NCBI GenBank assembly: GCA_959608885.1
Contig: CAUHSG010000003.1
Span: forward strand, 1-64,000
Source: an uncultured Coriobacteriia bacterium
GTDB lineage: Bacteria; Actinomycetota; Coriobacteriia; Coriobacteriales; QAMH01
DNA length: 64,000 bases
Reading direction: 5' to 3'
Shown here: positions 33,756-42,920 of the stretch, piece after piece
How positions within the stretch are numbered: position 1 is the first letter of the stretch
How the letters are laid out: every line of letters begins with the position of its first letter
Notes under the pieces: generated by a model
The model's database searches: none
Seen by the model: the letters and a program-made list of their open reading frames with translations, nothing else
Told to the model about the DNA's origin: nothing
Translations under genes and position numbers: made by a program

Positions 33756-35003
33756 GTGGCTCAGGACAACGCAAAATCTACTGGTACCATTATGAAAGAA
33801 GGGACACCGCAGGACGGGCGCAGGTATCAGAATCCCGTGCTTGTGGGAATCGTGCTGCTCATATCGGGCATTTCGGTGGCGATGATCCAGTACAAGGTCC
33901 CCACCATCATGACAAATCTCATGGGGCTGTTTTCGATGGATGCGTCAACGGCCTCCTGGCTCATGTCGATCTTCACGCTCGTGAGCATCTTCGTTGCGTT
34001 GCCGGCTGGCGCGCTCGCTCAGCGCTTCGGGGCCAAGCGCATGTTGATCATCGCATGCGGCATCGCCATCGCGGGTTCCCTCATCGGTCTCGCGTCCGAT
34101 ACGAGTCCCATGCTCATCGTATCGCGTGCCGTCGAGGGTGCGGCCCTCACTATCCTCACGACGTGCGGCCCCATCATCGTTCAGCAGAACGTGAGCCCGG
34201 ACAAGGTGGGAACGTCCATGGGCATATGGGGCATATGGGGCTGCCTGGGGTCAACCGTCGCGGCGGTGCTCACCCCGACCGTTTTCGGCATGTGGGGCTT
34301 CGACGGCCTATGGATTGCATTTGCCGTCGTCACGGCAGTGGCTGCCATGCTCGTGCTCGTTTTCATCCGCAAGCCGGCGCAGATGCCCGTTGCCGTGGAG
34401 GTGCAAGACGCGGTGACGCAGCCTGCTCGGAAACCACGTTATCGTGACATCTTCTCCAAGGACATGTTCCTGTTCTTCGGGGCGTTCGTCGTCTACAACA
34501 TCTGCATGCTCGCTATCCTGGCGTTCGTGCCGACCATTCTGCAGATGCAGGGTTTCGACGCGACGCTGTCCGGCATCATAAGCACGGCTCCCATGTTGCT
34601 TTCGATCATATCCTCGCCGCTGTTCGGCGTGATTTCGGACAAGATCGGCCGCAACAAGCCGCTGCTCATCATCGCCATGTTCGTCATGGGCCCATGTACG
34701 TTCCTGCTCTATACCCAGACGGGGCCGTTGCTCTGGGTCGGTGTCATCGCGATGGGGTTACTCGGCATGGGTGGCATTGGCCAGTACCTTTCGGGTTTCA
34801 CCAAATTGCTACCGAGTCTCGAACTCGCGTCCGTGGGAATGGGCGTCCTTGTCACCTTCCAGGGAGTTGGCCAGTTCCTCGGTACCTTCTTCGTGCAGAT
34901 GCTGCTCGGTCCGCAGTTGACCGAGTGGTGGTTTGCCGGAATCGCGCTCATGGTCCTGGGGTTTGCGGGTACCGCTCTTATCGCCATCTGCAAGCTCCGC
35001 TAG
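33756..35003 (+). CDS. MFS transporter (CynX/NimT-like or DHA-type)
   Basis: This 415-aa polytopic protein has about twelve hydrophobic segments and an MFS loop (SQ/ALAQRFGAKRM between helices 2 and 3). The GTG at 33756 follows GGGAAGGA; an upstream TTG has no ribosome site. It directly precedes a membrane-bound LuxR-type regulator gene on the same strand, an arrangement common in Eggerthellaceae and suggestive of substrate-responsive control. The substrate is unknown. Confidence 0.85.
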   Translation: MAQDNAKSTGTIMKEGTPQDGRRYQNPVLVGIVLLISGISVAMIQYKVPTIMTNLMGLFSMDASTASWLMSIFTLVSIFVALPAGALAQRFGAKRMLIIACGIAIAGSLIGLASDTSPMLIVSRAVEGAALTILTTCGPIIVQQNVSPDKVGTSMGIWGIWGCLGSTVAAVLTPTVFGMWGFDGLWIAFAVVTAVAAMLVLVFIRKPAQMPVAVEVQDAVTQPARKPRYRDIFSKDMFLFFGAFVVYNICMLAILAFVPTILQMQGFDATLSGIISTAPMLLSIISSPLFGVISDKIGRNKPLLIIAMFVMGPCTFLLYTQTGPLLWVGVIAMGLLGMGGIGQYLSGFTKLLPSLELASVGMGVLVTFQGVGQFLGTFFVQMLLGPQLTEWWFAGIALMVLGFAGTALIAICKLR

Positions 35004-35302
35004 GGGCGTGTGGCTGGCCTCATACGCCTTCACCCCCACTTTGGCCTGCGTGTTCGTTGCGTGTATCATGTGCGTCATACTTTTTGTACGATGGTTTCGC
35101 CTTTTTGCAGACGATATATTGGCATTGGGGGTTGGGCCTGTGCCCGCGTGTCATTCGCGTCTTGCCGTCCTCTGGTAGGAGAATTCGCGGCAGCCCGCGT
35201 GGGCAGCGCCTGCAACCGCAGATTCTAGATTCAGATGCTTTCCTCGGGGGAGGGGGCTCTCGCAACGCGCAACGCGCGCTGCGCGAAGCAAGGGGGCGTA
35301 TC

Positions 35303-36832
35303 ATGAACGAGGCACAATCGGACGCCGACGGTGACATCCAGGCCAATCGCAAGCCCATCGGTGGAAACGAGGCCGATTTCGAGGCGGTGCTGATTGATGG
35401 CATCCTTGGATTCAGCCTGTCGATCGGCAATGCCATACTGCTGCTCGTCGGTTCCATATCCCATGCGCAGTCCATCTTCCAAGCGGCGACCATGCTCGTC
35501 GCGTCGGCAGTCGTCGCGGCGCTGTTCTTCAAGATCGTCCAGCTCAAGACGGATGTCATTTCGGCGAACCTGCCGCGCGTGGTCTACGTATGCGGGCATG
35601 CGCTCTGCTTCCTGGTTTCGATCATAGGCATGTTCCTGGGCATCGATTACGTCACGGCTATCGCTGCGGCACTCGGTCTCGCCGACACCCTCATACTCTA
35701 CGGGCGCTTTCTGGCCGCCCTTGCCCGAAAGGCCCTCATGCTCGTCGTGGACACGGCCTTTCTATATCCTGGCGTCTTGATGATGATCATCGTCAACGTT
35801 CCCGTTCCCTACGACACGATCGTGCTTTCGGTCATGGTGCTCGTTACGATCGTCGTCGCATTGCTCTTCGTCCGACGTCACTACGATTTCGGCGAGCTCA
35901 TAAGCGCTGCGGATTCAAAGGCCCGTAGCATCAAGGTCAAGGGAAACGTGCACACGCTCTTTCTCGTCGGCTTCATGATCGCCGCGTTCCTGCTCTTCAA
36001 CCCGCTGCCCTTCGGCATCGAAATGTCGAACGTGGCGCTCGGCCTTGCCTTTGCCATCGCGGGTCTGCTTTCCCTGATCATGCGACAGGTAAACGAACGC
36101 GGTTCGAAGGACGCACTCAGAAAGAGCATGGCGCTCGCCTCCGTGGTGCTGCTTTTGCCGCTCGTGCTCGTACCCGACGAGGTGAAGCTCGTGCTTCTCG
36201 CGTGTTATAGCTGCTTTGTCATTTTGGAGACGTTGACCATCCTCGATGCGATCGTTGAGACCGTGCGCTTCAACCTCATCGCCGCCATGTGGCTCATCGG
36301 CAAGGAGTGCTCGGTATTCTTCGCGGGCATGGGTGTGGGAGGATTGCTCTTCTCGCTGTTTCCATTCCTGGCGCAGTTGGTCGGTGACGTCGACGCGACG
36401 CTCATGCTCTGCATCGTGGTCGCGGTAATCTGCGCGTGGATGCAGATAAACGTTAACTATCAGATCTATCCTTTCGAGCCCATCATCGAAGAACCGGTTG
36501 ATGACGAGGTGACTGCGCACATCGAACGCACGGGACGTCGCAAGGCCCAGTGGCATCAGAAGATCGATGCGGTGTGCGAGCAGTATCATCTCTCGCCGCG
36601 CGAGTGCGAGATTCTTCCCATCTTGCTCAGGGGACGCGACGCCAAGTACATCATGGACACCTTTTACATCTCACAGTCAACTGCGAAGACGCACATATAT
36701 AACATCTATCGCAAGTTCGGCATCCACTCCCGTCAAGAGCTGCTCGACTTTGTCGAGGACATCGAGTTCATCGATTTCGGCGTTTCCGATGAGCCCGTGG
36801 AGCGGGATGAGACGGATCAGGAGAAGAGCTGA
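35303..36832 (+). CDS. Membrane-embedded LuxR-type transcriptional regulator
   Basis: This is a 509-aa regulator. After a soluble N-terminus (1-30) there are about 12 hydrophobic segments up to residue 410, then a C-terminal LuxR/GerE helix-turn-helix (429-485; LSPRECEILPILLRG, STAKTHIYNIYRKF). It lacks a receiver domain, so the membrane part is probably the sensor. The ATG at 35303 follows AAGGGGGCG. The frame remains open far upstream through the MFS gene, but that part is out of frame with it and noncoding. It sits between two transporter genes and heads the molybdoenzyme island. Confidence 0.88.
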   Translation: MNEAQSDADGDIQANRKPIGGNEADFEAVLIDGILGFSLSIGNAILLLVGSISHAQSIFQAATMLVASAVVAALFFKIVQLKTDVISANLPRVVYVCGHALCFLVSIIGMFLGIDYVTAIAAALGLADTLILYGRFLAALARKALMLVVDTAFLYPGVLMMIIVNVPVPYDTIVLSVMVLVTIVVALLFVRRHYDFGELISAADSKARSIKVKGNVHTLFLVGFMIAAFLLFNPLPFGIEMSNVALGLAFAIAGLLSLIMRQVNERGSKDALRKSMALASVVLLLPLVLVPDEVKLVLLACYSCFVILETLTILDAIVETVRFNLIAAMWLIGKECSVFFAGMGVGGLLFSLFPFLAQLVGDVDATLMLCIVVAVICAWMQINVNYQIYPFEPIIEEPVDDEVTAHIERTGRRKAQWHQKIDAVCEQYHLSPRECEILPILLRGRDAKYIMDTFYISQSTAKTHIYNIYRKFGIHSRQELLDFVEDIEFIDFGVSDEPVERDETDQEKS

Positions 36833-37100
36833 GCTCGTCCCCAGACCTCTCTGACAGAGGGGTCGAAACACCTCATACTTCAGGTTCGATGCTTTGACCG
36901 GGAGCTTTCCGAACCTCTCACAGAATTTCCACATTTGCGACCAATTCTCGTCCGGAAATAAACCCAGGACAATTTTGCCCACGGAGACGTGCGCCCATAC
37001 GCACGCATTCGACTCCGGGTTGTGCGGCTCGGAGCGACCGATGTCCCAAAGGGATGTCGGTTGGGGAGGGAATGTGGTAATTGATAGAAGAGGAGGAGTT

Positions 37101-38339
37101 ATGTCTGATCAATCACTTGATAAGTCCAAGTGCATAGACGGCAGCTATGGGTGGGTAGTCGTGCTGTTCACCATGTTGGTGGGCTTCGTTCCGGGCTCCA
37201 ACATGGCCAAGGCGATTTCGCTCGCACCAATTGTCTGCATGAACTTCCAGATCAACGAGGCAACCTTCGGTCTGATCGTCGCGTCTTTCTACATCATGGG
37301 CTTCATCATGGCGTTCCCCACCACGGGCTTGGTTAACAAGCTCGGCATGAAGGGGTCCGTCGCCATCGCCGTCGGCTGCGGCATCATCGGCTCCATCATG
37401 GGCGCCATGGCCGGTACCAACCTCACGGTCTTCGTCGTCAGCCGCGTTATCGAGGGTGCGTCGTTCGGCATCATGGGCGTCGTTGGCGCATCGTCAATCG
37501 GCCCGTGGTTCTCGCCCAAGAAGCGCTCGCTTCCGCTGTCCATCTGGTCCATGTGGGTTGCCGTCTGCATGTGCGTCTGCCCGATTCTCTTCGGCTGGCT
37601 CAACGAGTCCATGGGCGTCGACATGGCGGGCATCTGGTGGGGTACCGCGGTCTACGACCTCGTCGTCGGCATCCTGTTCATCCTGTTCTATCGCAGGCCG
37701 CTCGACCTCGACAAGGTCGAGAACGAGGAGGATCCCACGGGTACCAAGAAGGCAAGCATCAGCCGCGCTCTGAAGAGCCCGATGCTGTGGGCGCTCGCCC
37801 TCATCTTCCTGTTCGACGAGGCCGCGTTCATGGCAATCAACGGCTTCATCGTCCAGTACCTTACGACGCAGCTCGATGCGTCACTCGTTCTGGCAAACGC
37901 CATCTTCTCGTTGTTCGGCTTGATGGGTGCTCTCACGCCCCCCATTTCCGGCTGGATTACCCAGAAGTGGAACAACCATCGCTGGGTCCTGCTCGTCGGC
38001 CTGTTCGTCGCGGTCATCTACACCGCCCTGGTCTTCCAGCTTAAAGACCCGATGCTCTACTATCCGCTGTCCATCCTTGCCGGTATCGTCGGCGGCGCCG
38101 TGCCCTCCATCCTGTGGCAGTTCACGCCCAACACGGTCGAGGATGCCGATATCCCCGCGGCTAACGCCTTCATGGCGTTTACGCAGAACATCGGCATGAC
38201 CATCGGCGCGCTCATCATCGGCAACGCGATCGTCATGTGGGGTTGGAGCATGGGCTCCCTCATCGGCATGGTGCCCCTGTACATCATCTGCCTCATCATC
38301 TACTTCGCCTTTGGCGTCCAGAAGAAGCTCAAGCTCTAG
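37101..38339 (+). CDS. MFS transporter, OFA (oxalate/formate antiporter) type
   Basis: This 412-aa protein has twelve predicted membrane segments. It begins with a charged stretch and SYGWVVVLFTMLVGFVPG, a pattern typical of OFA-family MFS carriers. Glycine-rich helices carry NMAKAISLAPIV and GLIVASFYIMGF. A perfect AGGAGGAG ribosome site precedes ATG 37101. It is the first gene of the co-directional molybdoenzyme array, so it is the likely importer of the substrate or a substrate/product antiporter. That link is inferred from position. Confidence 0.87.
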   Translation: MSDQSLDKSKCIDGSYGWVVVLFTMLVGFVPGSNMAKAISLAPIVCMNFQINEATFGLIVASFYIMGFIMAFPTTGLVNKLGMKGSVAIAVGCGIIGSIMGAMAGTNLTVFVVSRVIEGASFGIMGVVGASSIGPWFSPKKRSLPLSIWSMWVAVCMCVCPILFGWLNESMGVDMAGIWWGTAVYDLVVGILFILFYRRPLDLDKVENEEDPTGTKKASISRALKSPMLWALALIFLFDEAAFMAINGFIVQYLTTQLDASLVLANAIFSLFGLMGALTPPISGWITQKWNNHRWVLLVGLFVAVIYTALVFQLKDPMLYYPLSILAGIVGGAVPSILWQFTPNTVEDADIPAANAFMAFTQNIGMTIGALIIGNAIVMWGWSMGSLIGMVPLYIICLIIYFAFGVQKKLKL

Positions 38340-38710
38340 TTTGCTTCGCGTGCGATGGGGTGCGCCGCTTGGGGCGGCCACCCCATTCGCGCGTTCTTTG
38401 TCCTTTGTGTAACTGGAACGGAATCCGAGATCGTTCATGTAAATCACCCGTTCACGGCCTTGTCTATAACCGACATCAGCCGTGGAGTACGAGGGGATTT
38501 CGCAGGGGGACCATGATTTCCGCACCCATGTACGATTCTCAACTTGCGTCTCGGAACCGTAATTTTTGCATGTGCCGTGTTCCCTCGACGGCAATTGCAA
38601 ATTCGAGCTGGGACGTGTCCTGGCTCAATGGACCGCCTTCCTCGCACAACGGCACGGGATTGTCCCGAGCCGCGGAAGGCATCCCGCCTCTTTTGAAAGG
38701 AGAGACGTGT
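38340..38710 (+). other. 371-bp intergenic region before molybdoenzyme array
   Basis: It opens with a hairpin (TGGGGT, 38356-38361, with ACCCCA, 38380-38385, plus inner GCCGC/GGCGG pairing) that may terminate the transporter transcript. The remaining 320 bp encode no credible protein. They probably hold the promoter and operator of the first molybdoenzyme transcript; I could not define a -35/-10 pair with confidence. Confidence 0.5.
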
Positions 38711-38917
38711 ATGTGTTTCAGACCCGCAAGCTTTGAGTCCGAAGGTGACAACCCCTATTTCGTTCCCGGAGATCCCGAGGATGCCGCAGCCCCCGGTGCC
38801 CCCGGAGCCCCCGGCGCACCCGGCGCACCCGGAGCTCCCGCGGCACCTGGTGCCCCCACCGCTCCCGGAGCTCCCGCGGCACCGGGCGCACCCGCCGCGC
38901 CGGGCCAGCCGTCTTAA
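38711..38917 (+). CDS. Small MCFRP protein with Gly-Ala-Pro repeat tail
   Basis: This 68-aa protein starts MCFRPASFESEGDNPYFVPG and ends in about 40 residues of near-perfect GAP/AAP triplets. An AAAGGAGAG ribosome site precedes ATG 38711. The N-terminal MCFRP motif recurs in the 75-aa protein at 63435-63662, which also heads a molybdoenzyme operon and also ends in a Pro/Ala/Gly tail. No known domain is seen in this copy, which lacks the zinc-ribbon cysteines of its relative. It lies 113 nt before molybdoenzyme 1. Confidence 0.75.
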   Translation: MCFRPASFESEGDNPYFVPGDPEDAAAPGAPGAPGAPGAPGAPAAPGAPTAPGAPAAPGAPAAPGQPS

Positions 38918-39030
38918 TCGAGATGTCTCGTCGGGCACGTTCCGGTGCAGGCGCCCCCCCCGGTCGGTGAAAGCCGACTTGGGACACGAAGTGACAAGAC
39001 AGGTTGAGAGAGAAGAGGAAAGGAAAGAGC

Positions 39031-41370
39031 ATGAAGATTTTCAAAGGTCAGGGCACTGCCGATCTTGGCAAGCCGTGGCGCTTCGAAGAAGACGGCCTCA
39101 CCGTCACCCGCGGTTGCGCATGGTCTCCTCCGGGATGTCATCCGACCGGATGCGGTATCAAGACCTACGTGAACTCCAACGGCGAGCTCGTGCGCGTCGA
39201 GGGCGATGAGAACCATCCCATCACAAACGGCCGCCTCTGCGTCCGTTGCCTGACCATCCGCGATTACGTCTACAATCCCGATCGCGTCCTGTATCCCATG
39301 AAGCGCGCTCGCGAGGACCGCGGCAAGAACAAGTGGGAGCGTATCACTTGGGACGAGGCGTATGACACCATCGCCGAGAAGGTAAAGTACTTCAAGGACA
39401 AGTATGGTGCCGAATCCATCCTGGTCATGGGCGGCACCGGTCGCGAGGGTGGCCCCATGCTTCCCGCATACGCGCACGCATGCCTGGGTACCCCCAACGC
39501 GTGCTATACGCAGTCCGGCTATTCCTGCTACATTCCGCGTGTCGCGGGCACGACCTACGTCATGGGCGCGACCTATCCCGAGATGGACTATGCCGGCGGT
39601 CTGCCCGGCCGCTATGACGACCCGATGTTCAAGCTTCCCGAGCTCATCGTGTTCTGGGGCAAGGAGCCCCTTCCGTCCAACGGCGACGGCCTGTTCGGTC
39701 ACGCCGCCATCGACATGATGCGCCGCGGCTCCAAGCTCATGAGCATCGACCCGCGCGTCAACTGGGTCTCCACGCGTGCCGACTGGCACCTGCGCCTGCG
39801 TCCCGGCACCGACGCGGCCCTGGGCATGGCGATGCTCAACGTTATCATCGAGGAGGACCTCTACGACCACGACTTCGTCGACAAGTGGTGCTACGGCTTC
39901 GAGCAGCTCGCCGAGCGCGTCAAGGAGATGCCCGCCGAGAAGGCCGCCGAGATCTGCGACCTCGACGCGAACCAGATTCGCGAAGCCGCTCGCGTCTACG
40001 CCGCGGCCAAGCCCGCGCAGATCGCGTGGGGCCTGGCCATCGACCAGAAGTCCAATGGCGTCCAGGCCGGCCACTGCATCATGGCCCTCGAGGCCATCAC
40101 CGGCAACATCGACGTTCCCGGCGGCCAGCTCATCGGTGATGTCAACGACGGACTCGAGCTCGGCTTTGGCTGGAACAACCTCGGCCCCGAGCTTCAGAGC
40201 AAGATCCTGGGCATCAAGGAGTACCCGGCCTATGTCGGCCTCGTTCTCAACGCGCAGTGCGACATGGTCCTCGACGCGCTCGAGGCGGGCGACGACGCCA
40301 AGTACTATCCGTTCAAGATGGGCGTCTTCGAGGACACCAACTTCCTGGCCGGCACCTGTGCCGCCCAGCCCAAGCGCTGGCACGATGCCATGGTCAAGAA
40401 CCTCGAGTGGTGCTTTGGCATCGACGTGTGGATGACCCCGACGATTCAGGCCACCTGCGAGATCTTCCTGCCGCTGTCGTCGACCGTGGAGCATGATACC
40501 GTCGTGTACACGCACTACGGCGCATCGCCGATCATGGCCGGTGCCGTCAACAAGTCCATCACGGTGGGTGACTGCAAGGGCGATTGCGAGATCTTCTACG
40601 AGCTCGGCCTGCGCTGCATGCCCATCAACTTCGAGAAGTACAAGGACTACTACGACTTCCTGGCCGATTACCGCCTTGCCTATAAGAAGTCCTTCGAGGA
40701 GCTGCGCGAGGAGGTCGTCCACCAGAAGACCGAGATGTGCGGCTACTACAAGTACGAGTCCGGTCGCCTGCGTCCCGACGGCATGCCCGGCTTCAACACC
40801 CCGACCGGCCGCGTCGAGCTCTACTCGACGATGTTCCGCCAGTTCGGCGAGGATCCTTTGCCGTACTACGAGGAGCCGCAGCTCTCGCCGGTGTCCACGC
40901 CCGAGAAGATGGAGGAGTATCCCTTTGTCCTCACGACGGGTGCCCGTACCTATTGCTACTTCCACTCGGAGGGCAAGCAGATCCCGTACCTGCGCGAGAT
41001 GAATCCCGACCCCCTGATCGAGATCAACCCCGAAGACGCGCTCAAGCATGGCATCACCGATGGCCAGTGGGTCGAGGTTGCAAGCCCGTTTGGCAAATGC
41101 GTCTTGAAGGCCAAGGTTTCCCAGATCGTCAAGCCGGGTGTCGTGCATGCGCAGCATGGTTTCTGGTTCCCCGAGAAGGATCCCGAGGAGCCCAGCCTGT
41201 ACGAGGTATGGCGTTCCAACATCAACGAGCTCATCCCTCACTTCATGGTCGGAAAGCTCGGATTCGGCGCGCCGTTCAAGTGCCTGATCTGCAGCGTGAA
41301 ACCGGTGTCGGAGAACTATGACACCGACATGATGGAGGTTTGGGACCACTTCGGAAAGTTGGTGATCTAG
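39031..41370 (+). CDS. Molybdopterin oxidoreductase 1 (catechol-dehydroxylase/acetylene-hydratase-like)
   Basis: This is a 779-aa DMSO-reductase-family catalytic subunit with no Tat signal, hence cytoplasmic. N-terminal cysteines 29, 36, 41 and 70 fit one 4Fe-4S cluster, with unusual spacing C-x6-C-x4-C-x28-C. Cys166 in SGYSCYIPR is the likely Mo ligand. The C-terminal cofactor domain has YFHSEGKQIPYLRE, a pattern shared with catechol dehydroxylases. The ATG at 39031 follows GAGGAAAGGAAAG. The partner ferredoxin starts on the next base after its stop. The substrate is unknown; an aromatic or phenolic compound is inferred. Confidence 0.88.
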   Translation: MKIFKGQGTADLGKPWRFEEDGLTVTRGCAWSPPGCHPTGCGIKTYVNSNGELVRVEGDENHPITNGRLCVRCLTIRDYVYNPDRVLYPMKRAREDRGKNKWERITWDEAYDTIAEKVKYFKDKYGAESILVMGGTGREGGPMLPAYAHACLGTPNACYTQSGYSCYIPRVAGTTYVMGATYPEMDYAGGLPGRYDDPMFKLPELIVFWGKEPLPSNGDGLFGHAAIDMMRRGSKLMSIDPRVNWVSTRADWHLRLRPGTDAALGMAMLNVIIEEDLYDHDFVDKWCYGFEQLAERVKEMPAEKAAEICDLDANQIREAARVYAAAKPAQIAWGLAIDQKSNGVQAGHCIMALEAITGNIDVPGGQLIGDVNDGLELGFGWNNLGPELQSKILGIKEYPAYVGLVLNAQCDMVLDALEAGDDAKYYPFKMGVFEDTNFLAGTCAAQPKRWHDAMVKNLEWCFGIDVWMTPTIQATCEIFLPLSSTVEHDTVVYTHYGASPIMAGAVNKSITVGDCKGDCEIFYELGLRCMPINFEKYKDYYDFLADYRLAYKKSFEELREEVVHQKTEMCGYYKYESGRLRPDGMPGFNTPTGRVELYSTMFRQFGEDPLPYYEEPQLSPVSTPEKMEEYPFVLTTGARTYCYFHSEGKQIPYLREMNPDPLIEINPEDALKHGITDGQWVEVASPFGKCVLKAKVSQIVKPGVVHAQHGFWFPEKDPEEPSLYEVWRSNINELIPHFMVGKLGFGAPFKCLICSVKPVSENYDTDMMEVWDHFGKLVI

Positions 41371-41718
41371 ATGACAGCCTACGGACTGCTTATCGATTAC
41401 GAGTTTTGCACGGGCTGCCAGTCTTGCGAGGTTGCGTGCAAGGAGATTCATAACATCCCCGTGGGGCAGTGGGGCATTCGCGTTCTCGACGATGGCCCCT
41501 GGGAGTGCTCGGACGGCAAGTTCAACTGGAACAAGATTCCGACCCCGACCCGCCTATGCGACCTGTGCGTGGAGCGTACGGAAAAGGGCCAGCAGCCCTT
41601 CTGCGTGCATCATTGCCTGGCCGGCGTCATGCAATGGGGCACGGTCGAGGACCTTGCAAAGGAGCTCGAGGAGAAGCCGAACCAGGTGCTCTTCGTACCC
41701 AAGCCCTACCAGTATTAG
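41371..41718 (+). CDS. 4Fe-4S partner protein of molybdoenzyme 1
   Basis: This is a 115-aa DmsB/NrfC-like electron-transfer protein. Cysteines 13, 16, 19, 23 (CTGCQSCEVAC) and 63, 66, 78, 82 (CDLC ... CVHHC) fit two 4Fe-4S clusters. That is half the complement of a typical four-cluster DmsB. No signal or membrane segment is present. Its ATG abuts the molybdoenzyme stop, so the two proteins are made together and probably form a soluble heterodimer. Confidence 0.92.
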   Translation: MTAYGLLIDYEFCTGCQSCEVACKEIHNIPVGQWGIRVLDDGPWECSDGKFNWNKIPTPTRLCDLCVERTEKGQQPFCVHHCLAGVMQWGTVEDLAKELEEKPNQVLFVPKPYQY

Positions 41719-41812
41719 CAAACCCGTCGCGTGACGAGAGGTGCATGCGGGAGAGCAAGCGACCCCGCGTGCATCCCACGCGACAAGAGGCGAGCGAGAA
41801 CAGGACGCCTTC

Positions 41813-42520
41813 ATGGACCAGCGGGAACTCGAAGTTCAAACCGAGGACAGATGCGACAACTATGCCATGCTGTCGCGCCTGTTTCGGAGCGAGGTCGACA
41901 AGGAACTCCTTGCCGACCTGATCGAAAGCCCCGTCGCCGAGTCGACGGGTAACGAGCTCTTTGACTCGGGCTACGCGCGCGTACGCGCATATCTGGACGC
42001 GATTGACGATCTCGATCGATTCAAGTCGGTGCTTGCCATTGACTACTGCCTGGCATTTCTGGGCTATGGCGTCGACCCCGACAAGGCGGACGAGGCGGGT
42101 AGCAATGCCGCCTACCCATACGAGTCGATCTACCGTACCGGAAGCAAATCGCTGGGCGGAGACCACTGCGCCGAAGTGTCCGATGCGTTCCGCGCATGCA
42201 TGTTCGCGCCCACGAGAGATCGCCTCATCGCGGACGACCACATCGCGTGCGAGCTCGAGTTCATGCAGTACCTGGCCAATAGCGAGCTTACCGCCCTGCG
42301 CGCGGGCGAGCTGGCGGCCGCCGCCGGGACGCGGAAAAAGGAACTCGAGTTTCTGGAGGGCCATCTGCTTGCGTGGATCGGCTCCTTCGGGGAAGTGGTC
42401 GCGAAGTTCGCCGAGACGGATTTCTACACCGGCCTGCTCGCCATGACGCAGGGTTGGCTCGAGCTCGATGCCGAGTATCTGCGCGAGGTCTGTACGACGG
42501 AGAGGGAGGGGGCGCGATGA
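41813..42520 (+). CDS. TorD/DmsD-family molybdoenzyme chaperone
   Basis: This 235-aa, all-helical acidic protein is of the TorD type, which binds apo-molybdoenzymes during cofactor insertion. Recognisable features are YAMLSRLFRSEVDKELL near the N-terminus and a central SAD-YPYES-IYRTG segment. The C-terminal part has GHLLAWIGSFGEVVAKFAETDFY. The ATG is at 41813. The partner enzymes lack Tat leaders, so it would serve cofactor loading rather than export proofreading. Its stop overlaps the next start by 4 nt (ATGA). Confidence 0.88.
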   Translation: MDQRELEVQTEDRCDNYAMLSRLFRSEVDKELLADLIESPVAESTGNELFDSGYARVRAYLDAIDDLDRFKSVLAIDYCLAFLGYGVDPDKADEAGSNAAYPYESIYRTGSKSLGGDHCAEVSDAFRACMFAPTRDRLIADDHIACELEFMQYLANSELTALRAGELAAAAGTRKKELEFLEGHLLAWIGSFGEVVAKFAETDFYTGLLAMTQGWLELDAEYLREVCTTEREGAR

Positions 42521-42837
42521 CGCAGGATCACGGGCCAGATGGCCGCAGCTGGAACAAGAGCGAGGTCGAGTATGACCTTGGCGTTGCTGGCCCCGGTCAG
42601 AGCATCGTCATCACCATCACCCGTTCTGTCGGGGTCAAGATCATGGACCACGAGAATTACGAGCTCTACAAGGCAGATGAGGACTGCAGGGCCTTTTCGG
42701 GCCAGCTGACCTCGTCACCGTATCGATTCAAGGTGCCCCGCGAAGCGCGCTGGCACGTGATCATCAATCCGCACACGTACTCGGGAACCGCCGAGTTCAA
42801 CGTGAAGCTCATCGATGACGCGGTGCTTGGCGCCTGA
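42517..42837 (+). CDS. DUF1883-like protein
   Basis: This 106-aa protein has a compact all-beta pattern resembling DUF1883: VEYDLGVAGPGQSIVIT, then VGVKIMDHENYELYK, and WHVIINPHTYSGTAEFNVKLID at the end. The family has no assigned function. It is translationally coupled to the TorD-type gene (ATGA overlap) and lies between molybdoenzymes 1 and 2, so a role in enzyme maturation or protection is suggested. Recognition is by pattern from memory. Confidence 0.7.
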   Translation: MTQDHGPDGRSWNKSEVEYDLGVAGPGQSIVITITRSVGVKIMDHENYELYKADEDCRAFSGQLTSSPYRFKVPREARWHVIINPHTYSGTAEFNVKLIDDAVLGA

Positions 42838-42920
42838 TCGCGCGGATACGCACGTTTGGTTATGACGGTCCGGTACAGACAAGAGCCGGGCCGTGAAAGA
42901 AGGAGAAGGAGAGTGAAGCA

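Noticed and set aside
38790..38905. Short regularly repeated motif resembling a CRISPR or minisatellite
   Set aside because: The period is about 9 nt, in frame, coding Gly-Ala-Pro triplets; there are no spacers and no cas genes.
38914..41451. Long minus-strand open frames opposite molybdoenzymes 1 (here), 2 (42927-45296) and 3
   Set aside because: The same bias artefact; translations are low-complexity and the paralogues mirror each other because the sense genes are homologous.
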